DNA of 42,629 bases from Mycolicibacterium sp. (GCA_020637165.1 JACJWN010000015.1:1-42629); one strand, 5' to 3'. Numbered from the stretch's first letter, positions 7,134 to 15,494 are shown. Numbers and translations: made by a program. Notes: generated by a model from the sequence alone, not told the origin.

Positions 7134-8066
7134 ATGGGGGAGACGATCGCTACTAACAGGATTCAGGTTGTGCGCGCCACGGCGTGGAGGGACGCGGTCC
7201 TGAAGATCCTGGAGCCGCGATCGCCCTACCGGCCGTGGCGCGTCCCCGCCGGTACCAGGCGGGGAGACGCCGTCCTGGCGGTTCTCGATACCAATCCGGT
7301 TTCGGTGATCGCCGACATCCGTGAGGTCGGCGTGGACGGCAGTGCGATGCGCGCCCTGGGCGGAGTCCTCGACTCGGAATTGCCCTGGCGTGAACCGCCT
7401 GAGCTGTTGGAACTGGCTACGCTGCGCGATCTGACCGGGTTCTCGCTGCCCGACGCAGGCGACCCGGCAACGGTCTTGGGAAGGACCGTGCTGACCGCGG
7501 CGATCGGGCAGCGTCAAGAGGCGCCGTCGGGTGTGGAGTATCGGAACGGACACACGTCGTTGGCCGCCGCGCGAATTCTGCTGGATTCCCTGGGAAGTTG
7601 CACGAGTTGCGGCGGCAAGCTGGACCTGGCCGAACCTGACGCGCGCGACCGCCTCCACATTCGAACCGTCGATCTCGCTCCCTCGGAGCGCCGGGTTCCC
7701 GTCGCCGACGATCCGCCCGAAGAGCCGCAGCGACTGAGTCGGCAGGGATACGGCCCAGATGACATCCGCATCGGAGTGTGGAGGCCGGGGCGTTTTCCGA
7801 TGGACTGGTCGGCGGTGTTGTGCGACACCTGCCGCGGCGGAATGCATCACGGTGGGTTCGACAGCTTCCTGCGTTTCCGGTTCAGCCTGCATCCGCCGTG
7901 CCCGTCCTGCGCAGCGCAGTGGACGATGAGAACCTACGCCGGCTTTGCCGCGGTGCTGCGTAGTGAACCCTGGATGTTTCACACCGGCTGCTGTCCGGGG
8001 TCGATCTGGGTGTGCGCTGCGTGCGGCCACAAGTGGGGACCGCGTTCCGGCTCCGAGGCGGGGTAG
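7134..8066 (+). CDS. Zinc-binding protein with four CxxC pairs, possibly HNH-nuclease-like
   Basis: 310 aa from ATG 7134, which has AGGGGAG 9 nt upstream; an ATG at 7053 in the same frame would add 27 residues. No family is certain. The N-terminal ~130 residues are an alpha/beta region without motifs. The C-terminal half has four CxxC pairs: CTSC, CDTC, CPSC and CAAC. The layout CTSCGGKLDL ... VLCDTCRGGMHH resembles the metal-binding shell of HNH endonucleases, but the segment that would carry the catalytic His reads IRTVDLAP rather than DHIxP. A nuclease-fold protein that lost activity, or a plain double zinc ribbon, are both possible. The last pair (VCAACGHKWG) looks like a classic zinc ribbon. 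It lies just before the broken vapBC remnant. Confidence 0.6.
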   Translation: MGETIATNRIQVVRATAWRDAVLKILEPRSPYRPWRVPAGTRRGDAVLAVLDTNPVSVIADIREVGVDGSAMRALGGVLDSELPWREPPELLELATLRDLTGFSLPDAGDPATVLGRTVLTAAIGQRQEAPSGVEYRNGHTSLAAARILLDSLGSCTSCGGKLDLAEPDARDRLHIRTVDLAPSERRVPVADDPPEEPQRLSRQGYGPDDIRIGVWRPGRFPMDWSAVLCDTCRGGMHHGGFDSFLRFRFSLHPPCPSCAAQWTMRTYAGFAAVLRSEPWMFHTGCCPGSIWVCAACGHKWGPRSGSEAG

Positions 8067-8164
8067 CGGGTCACGAGAGGTTGCGTCCGTCGCAGGCAGC
8101 GAGGAAGCGGTGTGGTGCCGGCAGGCCGCCCGCGAGACGTGCATCCGAGGTGTGTGGTTTGTGT

Positions 8165-8432
8165 ATGTCGCGCACCAACATCGACCTCGACGATCCAGGG
8201 GGTTGTGATGATCCTGACCGACACGTCGGCCTGGATCGAATATTTCCGTGCCACCGGCTCGACGGCGGCAGGTGAGGTGCGTCGACTGCTGGCGACCGAG
8301 TCTGAACGGGTTGTCATCTGCGAACCCATCGCGATGGAAATTCGGGCGGGAGCTCTCGACGAGTACTGCCACGCCAAGCGTGAGCGGCTGGTGGACGGAC
8401 TGCGATCGGAGCGCTACGCGGTCTGCGGGTAG
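8165..8432 (+). pseudogene. vapBC toxin-antitoxin remnant
   Basis: At 8165 an ATG opens MSRTNIDLDD, the standard N-terminus of VapB antitoxins, but after ten codons the frame runs into the region just before the toxin; the remaining ~60 residues of an antitoxin are missing. At 8208 a second ATG opens a PIN-domain toxin (MILTDTSAWIEYF, with the first catalytic Asp, and EPIAMEI, with the second acidic residue). It stops at 8432 after 74 residues, where VapC proteins run to ~130; the C-terminal half with the remaining catalytic acids is absent. The end overlaps the 3' end of the opposite-strand gene by 19 bp. The toxin should be inactive. Two deletions, one in each gene, best explain the structure. 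Confidence 0.8.
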
Positions 8433-10528
8433 GGGGCGAATCGCCGGTTGAAGCCTTCCTTGCGGGTGGCGAGCTGGGCGGCGCGTTCGGCGGGGGTGAC
8501 GAAGGTCGTCCCCGCCGGCAGCACGGAGGCCAAATCGCTGAGGGCCACCACCTGGGAGCTGACGGTCGGATTGTCCGGAAGGTTCGTGTCGATGGCCTGG
8601 AACCGAATCGACATCGTGCCCTGGTTCAGGCCGCCGGTGGACACCCAGTTCCAAACGCTACTGCCGTCACTGAAGACCGGCTCGCTGGGGGAGACGACGA
8701 TGGTGTACGAGCCGTCCGGATTGCTCCGGGCCTGTGCGATGTTGAGGCTGGTCTGCTCGTCCCAGTAATTGTCGGTGATTGTCCAGTCGTTGGTCACCGG
8801 GACCCCGAAGTACGCGGCGTTGTTCGGGTTGATGGTGAGTACCAGGGCTTGGTAGTCGGCGAGCTGGAAGTACCCGGCACTTTGCCGTTGCGTCGCCAGG
8901 AAGGAGGCGTTGCTGATCGGGTCGGTGAACACGTTTGGCGCCTTGAGCTGCCCGGTATCGGGATCAGTGGTGGCCACCTTGATGTAGATGGCCTCCTGGG
9001 AGAAGCCGCGCAGCATCAACAGGGCTCCCAGGGTGCCCCGTAGGATCGGCGGCACGGATGGCAGCGGGGGGATCAGCGACACCAGCGCGGTCAGCAGCGG
9101 GCTTTGGGCCACCGCGGCCCCGATGACGGGGATGGCGAACCCGCCGAGCTGGCTGAACAGGCTGTTGGGCGGCCCCGACGTGCGCTGGATCGCCAGGGTC
9201 ATCGGATCCTCGGCGCTCCAGTCGGCCAGCGTGTCCCGGATCGCGATCAAGGTGGTGTCGGGTGTGATCTGCAAGTGGTTGCTCTGGCCGGGCTGCGCTG
9301 GGTCGCCGCTGACGGTGATCACGAACGTCCGATCCGGGCCCAGCTCCAATTGACCACCGTTGAGCACCGCCGCGGTTGTTCCGGTGGTGCCGGTCAGGAC
9401 GCTGAAACTGGCCTGCGGATCGTTCTCGGGCAGCCGGCCGGTGATCACGTATTCCGAGGCGTAGTTCACCCCGACGAACCGGTAGATGGTGTCGGGGTTG
9501 TCGTACAGGATGCGTGAACCCGTCACGTCCAGGCCGTACCAGTCATGTGGCGGGGCGACCTGGGTGACTATGGTCGGCTCGTTGGAGTTCAGGATCATCA
9601 GCTGGAAGGCGGTGGCCATCGCCCACTCGTCGACGGCCTGGCCAAGCGCGTTGAGATTCGCCTGGTCGGGGCCACCCACCAGGGCGAACTGGTTCGCTCC
9701 GATGATGCGCCACGCCAGGTTCAGCACCCCTTTCATCACCAGCATCGGCAGGGAGCGCGCCGTCCGCATCGCCGCGTCCTCCGCGGCGGTCTGCTCGGGT
9801 GTTCCCAGCGGGCTGACGGCCTGACCGCTCGGCTGTACGGGCGAGGCGCCGGCGGGACTGATGGTCAGCGACGATGTGGCGGCGGCCCTCGGGGCAAAGG
9901 CCGAACCGGAGTAGCGTCGCCCGGTCTCGTTGCGGGTGCCGGCCAGCATCGTCCAGAGCATGGTCGACTGCAGTGGCGCGGCGGCGTCGCGGGCCAATTC
10001 ACGCGCCGTTGCGAGTGCCTGCGCAGCCGCGGGGGTCGACAGTGCGGGCCGGATGACCGTCACCGGCACCGCCGCGGCGGCGGGCTTCACCGGCTCATCG
10101 AACGGCGGGGGGGCTGTGTCGCCCCGGGGAGACAGCGGGACTTGAGCCGCGACGCCGCCATCGAATTCGGTTGGCGTTGAGGAGGTGTCGTGTTGCGGAG
10201 GCGTCGGCTCCGGCAGCGCCGACTCCGGAACGGTCGAGTTCGGCGCGGCCGGCGGTCGCAGTGCGTTGCGCCGACGGTCGGCCAAGCGGTTCGCGCCGGC
10301 TGCTGATTCACCTCGCCGGCCCGCGACAGCCGAATTCACGGCAGCCGGGTTCGAGCCGCCGCGCTTGGCGGTGGACGACGACCGCGCCGACGACGTCGGT
10401 GACGCAGCATCCGAGTCCGTCTCGGCGTGAGAGATTCCCCACCCGGTGCCGACCGTGAGGAAAAGTCCCAGGCAGAGCGTCGTCGACGCGCGAAGCGCGA
10501 ACCGGCCCGCGATTCTTGCTTCGACCAT
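8414..10528 (-). CDS. Large secreted protein with DUF1214-like region
   Basis: 704 aa. An N-terminal signal peptide (charged MVEARIAGRFALR, hydrophobic LCLGLFLTVGTGWG, cleavage near SHA-E) is followed by about 220 residues of Ser/Pro/Ala-rich linker. The globular part then carries stretches such as YRFVGVNYASEYVITG and DNYWDEQTSLNIAQARSNPDGSYTIVVSP, which resemble DUF1214-type proteins. Mycobacteria encode several exported proteins of this kind, function unknown. The ATG at 10528 is chosen because the signal peptide begins there and a TAGGGT -10 box lies 7 nt upstream (leaderless). The open frame continues 48 codons further upstream without recognisable content. The C-terminus abuts the broken vapC, so the last residues may have been altered by that rearrangement. 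Confidence 0.78.
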   Translation of the reverse strand: MVEARIAGRFALRASTTLCLGLFLTVGTGWGISHAETDSDAASPTSSARSSSTAKRGGSNPAAVNSAVAGRRGESAAGANRLADRRRNALRPPAAPNSTVPESALPEPTPPQHDTSSTPTEFDGGVAAQVPLSPRGDTAPPPFDEPVKPAAAAVPVTVIRPALSTPAAAQALATARELARDAAAPLQSTMLWTMLAGTRNETGRRYSGSAFAPRAAATSSLTISPAGASPVQPSGQAVSPLGTPEQTAAEDAAMRTARSLPMLVMKGVLNLAWRIIGANQFALVGGPDQANLNALGQAVDEWAMATAFQLMILNSNEPTIVTQVAPPHDWYGLDVTGSRILYDNPDTIYRFVGVNYASEYVITGRLPENDPQASFSVLTGTTGTTAAVLNGGQLELGPDRTFVITVSGDPAQPGQSNHLQITPDTTLIAIRDTLADWSAEDPMTLAIQRTSGPPNSLFSQLGGFAIPVIGAAVAQSPLLTALVSLIPPLPSVPPILRGTLGALLMLRGFSQEAIYIKVATTDPDTGQLKAPNVFTDPISNASFLATQRQSAGYFQLADYQALVLTINPNNAAYFGVPVTNDWTITDNYWDEQTSLNIAQARSNPDGSYTIVVSPSEPVFSDGSSVWNWVSTGGLNQGTMSIRFQAIDTNLPDNPTVSSQVVALSDLASVLPAGTTFVTPAERAAQLATRKEGFNRRFAPYPQTA

Positions 10529-10535
10529 GGTGGCA

Positions 10536-10541
10536 ACCCTA
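10536..10541 (-). promoter_or_regulatory. -10 box of the secreted DUF1214-like gene
   Basis: TAGGGT on the minus strand, 7 nt before the ATG at 10528, predicting a leaderless mRNA and supporting this start. The rest of the 163-bp gap to the K+ channel gene shows nothing else I can support. Confidence 0.45.
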
Positions 10542-10691
10542 GTCGCGGGTTCGGCAGGGTCGGGAGGTAACGCTCGAGTTGGACCTGAATTCCGGGAGTC
10601 AGCAGCGTAGGGCGAACCCCAGTCGCCGACGCGCGCAAAGCCCCCATCGGCTCCTGGGTTGGAGCTCGTCAAGGTCTCCGCAACCCGATGG

Positions 10692-12431
10692 TTAGTCCCC
10701 GTGTGCCCGGCGCCGGGCGGTGAGCTTCGCCCACGCCCACGTCAGGGGAACGTCGCGGCCGGTGGCCAGGTACTCCACCGTGGCCGGATAGTGGCAGATC
10801 TCCCGTGCCCGGGACAGTCCGGCCGGCTTGCCCACGAGCAGCACCTGGTCGTCGACGGCAAGCGGGGTGTCCTCGGCTGGCATGAAAAGTGGCTCGCCGC
10901 CGCGGACGAGCACCAGGGCCGACACCGGCAGCGTGGTGTCCCGGTCATCGGGTTGCCGCAAGAGGGACCCCAGCGTCAGGGTCCGGCCGCGCCGCAACCA
11001 GTTGGCGATCGCCGGTGCCTGCGCGGCGGATACTGTGAAGACCTCCCGTTCCGGGGTCCGTCCGCCACAGCGCTGCGCGATATGGTCGCGGACTCCGGCG
11101 GCCCATTCATCGTCGCGGGTGAGCGCGTATTCGACGAAGCTCCAGAAGACCGGGGTCAGGATGCGGGCGAGCACCTCGCGGGCGATGAGTTCGGTGGCGA
11201 TGTGCACCGCGTCGATTCGCAGTGTCTCGAGCAGCGGCTTCTTGGCGTTGGTCTGCTGCAGCAGCACCAGGTAGACATCGGGGTTGGCCTGGCGGGCGCG
11301 TTCGGCCATGGCGATGTTGACCGTGTCGTTGCCGGTTCCGGCGATGAACGCCACTTCGCCGGACAGGTCGGGATCAGGCCCGGCCGGATCGAAGCGCTCG
11401 ACGCGGACCCCGGCGTCGGCGAGGTCGCTGACGACGGAATCGCCGAACTCGCCCTCGGCGCAGACCACCCACCTGCGCCCGGCGAGGTCATGGCGCACCG
11501 GCAGCAGTTGCTCCTGGTCGTTGTCCATCAGCCAGCGCAGCAGTTGGTAGCTCACGGGCTGGCGGACCGACAGGGCGAGGTAGTGGCCGAACCGGTCGTC
11601 GGCGTTGATCGCCGAGGCCGGGGCGAAGTGCTCCATGCGGGCCCGGGTGCTTTCCCGCGCGCAGCGGCCGAGCACCGGCAGATCCGGTCGCAGCAACGAG
11701 GCGGCCATCACCACCCCGAGGTTGGTGTCGTCGTCGTTGGTCAGGGCCAGTACACCCTCGCAATCCCGGTGGCCGAGCCCGGCCATCCCGAGCACGGCGG
11801 GAGAGGCGCTGTCGCCGCAGAACGCCGGAACGTCGAAGGTGAGTTGCTCGGATACGACCGACTGGATCCTTTCCGGGCGTTCGTCGATGACCACGAATCG
11901 CCGGTAATGGTCGTCGAGTTCGGCGCCGACGATCCGGCCGGCGTCGCCGTAGCCGGCGACGATGATGAAGGGCTCGACCAAATGCCGCACTTGACGGCGG
12001 AACTGCTGGGTTGCCACCGCATCCTGAAAGGTGTTGCTCTGAACGAGCGCGAAGAACACCGCGATGGCGTAGGCCCAGCTGATCACCAGCAGGAAGATCG
12101 ACAGCGACATCCACATCCGCTGCGGGTAACTGAAGGGGTAGGGCGCCTCGGTGAAGCCGACCGTCGTCAGCGTGATCGTCATCTGATAGAAGGCGTCGAA
12201 GATGTTCAGGCGGTAGGGGTTTCCCTCAGCGTCGACGCCGGGCATGAACATCATCCCGGCCGCGCAGAAGCTGAACGTGGTGATGACGCCGATCAGCGGC
12301 ACTCGCAGCCGCCGCATGATCAGGAAGATCGCCTCGGTGCTGGGCGGCGCCGACGGAATTCGGGTCGCTGTGCGCGGCGCGCTCACCCTGCGCCGAGTCC
12401 AGTGGCCGAACAGGTTCTGCGGGCTGGGCAT
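10692..12431 (-). CDS. Two-TM potassium channel with RCK/TrkA domains
   Basis: 579 aa. Two membrane helices (about 43-65 and 107-131) flank a pore loop whose selectivity filter reads TLTTVGF (residues 87-93), followed by T-E in place of the usual Y-G-D. A first RCK/TrkA-N nucleotide-binding domain starts at about 152 (IIVAGYGDAGRIVG). A second starts at about 310 (WVVCAEGEFGDSVV), and a TrkA-C-like module closes the protein (VDDQVLLVGKPAGL). The protein should form a ligand-gated K+ channel (MthK/Kch type) in the plasma membrane. It starts 16 nt after the small membrane protein at 12448-12834, so the two form an operon. Confidence 0.9.
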   Translation of the reverse strand: MPSPQNLFGHWTRRRVSAPRTATRIPSAPPSTEAIFLIMRRLRVPLIGVITTFSFCAAGMMFMPGVDAEGNPYRLNIFDAFYQMTITLTTVGFTEAPYPFSYPQRMWMSLSIFLLVISWAYAIAVFFALVQSNTFQDAVATQQFRRQVRHLVEPFIIVAGYGDAGRIVGAELDDHYRRFVVIDERPERIQSVVSEQLTFDVPAFCGDSASPAVLGMAGLGHRDCEGVLALTNDDDTNLGVVMAASLLRPDLPVLGRCARESTRARMEHFAPASAINADDRFGHYLALSVRQPVSYQLLRWLMDNDQEQLLPVRHDLAGRRWVVCAEGEFGDSVVSDLADAGVRVERFDPAGPDPDLSGEVAFIAGTGNDTVNIAMAERARQANPDVYLVLLQQTNAKKPLLETLRIDAVHIATELIAREVLARILTPVFWSFVEYALTRDDEWAAGVRDHIAQRCGGRTPEREVFTVSAAQAPAIANWLRRGRTLTLGSLLRQPDDRDTTLPVSALVLVRGGEPLFMPAEDTPLAVDDQVLLVGKPAGLSRAREICHYPATVEYLATGRDVPLTWAWAKLTARRRAHGD

Positions 12432-12447
12432 TGACCGATCCGACGGG

Positions 12448-12834
12448 TTATCGGCGGCGGAAGGACGCTGTCTCGACGACGAGAAGCGTCACCGAGACCA
12501 GGTTGGCCAGCAGTGCTCCGCCGGACAGCGACACCACGCTGGCGGTGTTGTGCCCGTCCAGTCCGTTGGGGGAGACGTTGGTGGCCCACACCCACATCCC
12601 CGCCGCCGCGGCCAGTTGAAGCAGCGCGACCAGGCTGGTGGCCAGATGTATCGCCCCGAGCTGGGTGCTGTCGCCGAACTTCAGGATGGTCGTGATCAAG
12701 GCGACGACGAGCGCGCTGAACAACTCCCATGAATTGTGGACCGCGGGATCGTTGATGTCGCCGAGGAAGAAGCCGAAGTTCAACGTTGCGGCCAGCAGCA
12801 CGAAAAAACCGAAAACCACCTTCTCGAGGTTCAC
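12448..12834 (-). CDS. Small four-helix membrane protein (DUF6394-like)
   Basis: 128 aa with four hydrophobic segments (about 5-24, 36-52, 62-83, 99-122), so an integral membrane protein with no known domain function. I believe it matches the uncharacterised DUF6394 group. It is the first gene of an operon with the K+ channel (16-nt gap), which suggests a partner role in ion homeostasis; that is inference from position only. The start is GTG 12834, supported by a TAGGCT -10 box 6 nt upstream (leaderless). Confidence 0.75.
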   Translation of the reverse strand: MNLEKVVFGFFVLLAATLNFGFFLGDINDPAVHNSWELFSALVVALITTILKFGDSTQLGAIHLATSLVALLQLAAAAGMWVWATNVSPNGLDGHNTASVVSLSGGALLANLVSVTLLVVETASFRRR

Positions 12835-12840
12835 ATCGGC

Positions 12841-12846
12841 AGCCTA
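12841..12846 (-). promoter_or_regulatory. -10 box of the small membrane protein/K+ channel operon
   Basis: TAGGCT on the minus strand, 6 nt before GTG 12834; predicts a leaderless transcript. Confidence 0.5.
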
Positions 12847-12869
12847 ACCGCTCGGCGCCCGGGTGGTTC

Positions 12870-13616
12870 TCAACGTGGTTGTCGGGTGGGGGTCTGAAAT
12901 CCCCAGGGCAGTTCGAGCCGGTGGCGGGCCAGCAAGGCGGTGTCGGCCAGGATCGCTGCGATCCCGCCGTCGGCGACGACGGCCCCGGCGTCCATCACCA
13001 CCGCCCGGTCGCACAGTTGAGCGGCATAGGGCAGGTCGTGGGTGACGATCAGCATGGTCGTCTGCAGGCCGGTCAGCGTCTCGGCCAGTTCGCGGCGGGC
13101 CACCGGATCGAGGTTGGCCGAGGGTTCGTCGAGGACGAGGATCTCCGGGCGGCAGGCCAGCACCGTGGCCAGCGCCGCGCGGCGGCGCTGGCCCATCGAC
13201 AGATGGGCGGGGCTGCGGTCGGCCTGGTCGCCGAGCGACACGGTGGCCAGCGCTGTTGCCACCCGTTCCTCCAGTTCGGCGCCGCGCACACCGAAGTTGG
13301 CCGGACCGAAGGCGACGTCCTGGGCCACCGTCGGCATGAACAGCTGATCGTCGGGATCCTGGAAAACCAGGCCAACCTTCTGGCGGATATGGCCCAGAGA
13401 ACGGCGCTCGACGGCAACCCCACCGATCTGGACGCTGCCCGAGGTGGGCCTCAGCACGCCGTTGAGGTGCAGCATCAGCGAGGTCTTGCCCGCGCCGTTG
13501 GGGCCGAGGATCGCTACTCGCTCACCGGCTCGCACGGTCAGATCGACGCCGTTCAATGCCACATGCCCGTCGGGGTAGACGTGGCGCAGCGCCCGGATCC
13601 GGACCGCGGCGGTCAT
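12870..13616 (-). CDS. cbiO: ECF cobalt/nickel transporter ATPase CbiO
   Basis: 248 aa. ABC ATPase with Walker A GPNGAGKTS, Q-loop FQDPDDQLF (the DPDDQ form is typical of ECF/CbiO ATPases), signature LSMGQRRRAALA, Walker B ILVLDEPSANLD and the switch histidine VTHD. It powers uptake of Co2+ or Ni2+ by the membrane modules encoded upstream. ATG 13616 overlaps the cbiQ stop as ATGA and is preferred; an in-frame ATG at 13628 would add four residues. Last gene of arsR-cbiM-cbiN-cbiQ-cbiO. The signature serine is followed by M rather than G (LSMGQ), a common CbiO variant. Confidence 0.93.
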   Translation of the reverse strand: MTAAVRIRALRHVYPDGHVALNGVDLTVRAGERVAILGPNGAGKTSLMLHLNGVLRPTSGSVQIGGVAVERRSLGHIRQKVGLVFQDPDDQLFMPTVAQDVAFGPANFGVRGAELEERVATALATVSLGDQADRSPAHLSMGQRRRAALATVLACRPEILVLDEPSANLDPVARRELAETLTGLQTTMLIVTHDLPYAAQLCDRAVVMDAGAVVADGGIAAILADTALLARHRLELPWGFQTPTRQPR

Positions 13617-14392
13617 CGCAGAGTCCATGCCGAGGCGGCCACGAGGACAGCCGCGGCAGCCGGCAGGAGCGCGCGGGCCCAGAGGTCCGCCGACGCGCGC
13701 GCGGTGCCGCCCGGCCCGAGAGCGAGTTCCGGCACGGTGCCGTCATAGCCGCGCGACAGCATGGCGAGGTAGACCCTTTCGCCGCGTTCGTAGGATCGGA
13801 GAAACAGTGTCCCGACGCCTCTGGCCATTCCACCGGCCTGGTGCAGCAGGCGGGGGGAGTCCCCGCGGGAAAGCCGCGCCATGCGCATCCGGCCCGCCTC
13901 GGCGCTGAGAACGTCGATGTAGCGGACCATCAAGACCAGTACAGAGGTCACCAGAGCGGGCATCCCGAGTCGGGACAGTGCCATCGGCAATTCCCGGGCC
14001 GAGGTAGTGGCGGCCAGCGTCAACGACGCGGCCAACCCAAGGGTGCCCTTGGCGATGATTCCCCAGGCGGCATAGAGGCCCGTCACCGACAGCGACATCC
14101 CCGCTAGGTCGATGCGTTGCCCGCCGTCGGCGAAGGGGAGCAACACCGCCAGGGCGACGAACGGAAGCTCGATCAGCATTCGCGGCGCGATCCAGCGCGG
14201 CGGAATCCGGGCCGGCCACCAGACGGCCAGGATGATCAGGGCGTAGACGCCAAAGGGCCACAACAGATCCCGGGGAGTGGCCACCACGGCGAGGACGAAG
14301 ACCGCCAGCGTGACGATCTTGACCTCGGCGGGAAGCCGGTGCACGGCCGAGGTGCCGTTCCGGTACAGCGGGTGGGTGTGGCCGGAACCCAT
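13613..14392 (-). CDS. cbiQ: ECF cobalt/nickel transporter transmembrane protein CbiQ
   Basis: 259 aa with about five to six membrane helices. Two cytoplasmic Ala-Arg-containing coupling segments, characteristic of ECF T-components, are visible: RLGMPALVT in the middle and AGRMRMARLSRGD further on. It links the CbiO ATPase to the CbiM substrate-binding membrane protein. The gene starts one nt after the cbiN-like stop and overlaps cbiO by 4 bp, so all are co-translated. Confidence 0.92.
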   Translation of the reverse strand: MGSGHTHPLYRNGTSAVHRLPAEVKIVTLAVFVLAVVATPRDLLWPFGVYALIILAVWWPARIPPRWIAPRMLIELPFVALAVLLPFADGGQRIDLAGMSLSVTGLYAAWGIIAKGTLGLAASLTLAATTSARELPMALSRLGMPALVTSVLVLMVRYIDVLSAEAGRMRMARLSRGDSPRLLHQAGGMARGVGTLFLRSYERGERVYLAMLSRGYDGTVPELALGPGGTARASADLWARALLPAAAAVLVAASAWTLR

Positions 14393-14393
14393 C

Positions 14394-14765
14394 TCAGGTC
14401 TTGCGATTGGCCCGGTTCGACCGGCTGCGTGCCAACGTCCAGAAGAACAGACCGGCTACGGCCAGGGTGACCACCGCCCCGATGACACCGGCAGCGCCGA
14501 CGCTGCCTGCGACGCCACCCAGCGTGTAGTCGGCGAGCGGCGAGCCGGCCAGCGCGTGATCGTGTGCGGTCTGGGCGATGCACTGTCCGGCCAGTTGTTC
14601 CGCGCCGTCGGACCTGATGGTCTCGCAGCCGCGCAGGGTCGCCGCATCGAGTCCGTCGGGGCTGGAACTGGCGAGGTAGGAGAGCCCACCGGCCACCACC
14701 AGCGTTGCGATGAGAAAACCGACCCACAGCCTCCGGGTGCCCGGGGTCGCGGCGCCGGGGTTCAC
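14394..14765 (-). CDS. cbiN: CbiN/PDGLE-domain protein of the cobalt/nickel importer
   Basis: 123 aa. One N-terminal helix (about 12-30), then SPDGLD, the PDGLE-type motif of the small accessory subunit, an extracytoplasmic loop and a second helix (about 82-108). This subunit assists metal loading of CbiM. The start is GTG 14765, overlapping the cbiM stop as GTGA. The loop contains two cysteines (GCETIR, GQCIAQT) and the pair HDH, plausible metal contacts on the outside, though that is inference. Confidence 0.85.
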   Translation of the reverse strand: MNPGAATPGTRRLWVGFLIATLVVAGGLSYLASSSPDGLDAATLRGCETIRSDGAEQLAGQCIAQTAHDHALAGSPLADYTLGGVAGSVGAAGVIGAVVTLAVAGLFFWTLARSRSNRANRKT

Positions 14766-15448
14766 GCCGTCACCTGCGCCGGAGCGCGGTGATTGCGCAA
14801 CAGGTAGACCAGGTCGGGCCGGACGCGGGCCACCGTCATCACGGTCAGGGCCGTGATGATGCCCTCGCCGATGCCGATCAGCGCATGGGTGAACAGCATG
14901 TAGGTCGCCACCGAGCCGAGGGAGACCGGCGCGGCACCGCCGATCGCGAATTCGACGACGAAACCCGTTGCGGCGCAGACAGTGCCGACTATCCCGGCGA
15001 CGAAGCCCGCGACTCCGAGGATACGCACGGTTGGGCCATTGTGGGTTCGCCGGAGCGCGGCGGCGACGCTGACCGCGGTCACATACCCGGCCGTCACACC
15101 GATCAGCGCCATATTGGTGATGTTGGTTCCCAGCGCGCTGACGCCGCCGTCGGCGAACAGTAGTGACTGGACGATCAGCACGATGGCGATACATAGCGCG
15201 CCGGTATAGGGGCCGACCAGAATCGCGGCCAGAGCTCCACCCAGCAGGTGGCCGCTCACGCCGGGCAGGATCGGGAAGTTGACCATCTGCACCGCGAAGA
15301 TGAAGGCCGCGACCAGTCCGGCCAGGGGGACGGTGCGTTCGTCAAGCTCATCACGGGCGCGGCGCGCGCACAGCGCCAGCCCCGAAGCGGCGACGACGCC
15401 GAAAAACACCGATGTCGGTGCGTTGACGATGCCGTCGCTCATGTGCAC
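14762..15448 (-). CDS. cbiM: ECF cobalt/nickel transporter substrate-binding protein CbiM
   Basis: 228 aa with six to seven helices. It starts M-H-M-S-D-G, the N-terminal metal-coordinating motif of CbiM/NikM, in which His2 and the free amino end bind the metal. That motif fixes GTG 15448 as the true start. Further conserved segments: NFPILPGVSGHLLGG and GTNITNMALIG. A TAGTCT -10 box lies 6 nt before the GTG (leaderless), and an inverted repeat covers the expected -35 position. The ArsR-type gene directly upstream may be the metal sensor. Co versus Ni cannot be decided; no cobalamin riboswitch motif is present upstream. Confidence 0.93.
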   Translation of the reverse strand: MHMSDGIVNAPTSVFFGVVAASGLALCARRARDELDERTVPLAGLVAAFIFAVQMVNFPILPGVSGHLLGGALAAILVGPYTGALCIAIVLIVQSLLFADGGVSALGTNITNMALIGVTAGYVTAVSVAAALRRTHNGPTVRILGVAGFVAGIVGTVCAATGFVVEFAIGGAAPVSLGSVATYMLFTHALIGIGEGIITALTVMTVARVRPDLVYLLRNHRAPAQVTA

Positions 15449-15454
15449 TGTCGA

Positions 15455-15460
15455 AGACTA
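15455..15460 (-). promoter_or_regulatory. -10 box of cbiM (leaderless internal promoter)
   Basis: TAGTCT on the minus strand, 6 nt before GTG 15448. It lies in the 48-bp gap after the arsR gene, so the transporter can be transcribed independently of arsR. Confidence 0.5.
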
Positions 15461-15474
15461 AGCCCCGACCGGAC

Positions 15475-15494
15475 ATCTGTCTAGCTGTTCAGAT
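15475..15494. promoter_or_regulatory. Putative ArsR-family operator ATCTG-N10-CAGAT
   Basis: An inverted repeat with 5-bp arms and a 10-bp spacer lies 14-34 bp upstream of the cbiM -10 box, covering the -35 position. The region has the dyad layout and overall length (about 24 bp) of SmtB/ArsR operators. Binding by the adjacent ArsR protein is inferred. Confidence 0.45.

Noticed and set aside
10340-10360. GGTTCGAGCC as a tRNA T-loop
   Set aside because: It lies inside the coding sequence of the secreted protein, and no matching acceptor, D or anticodon stems surround it.
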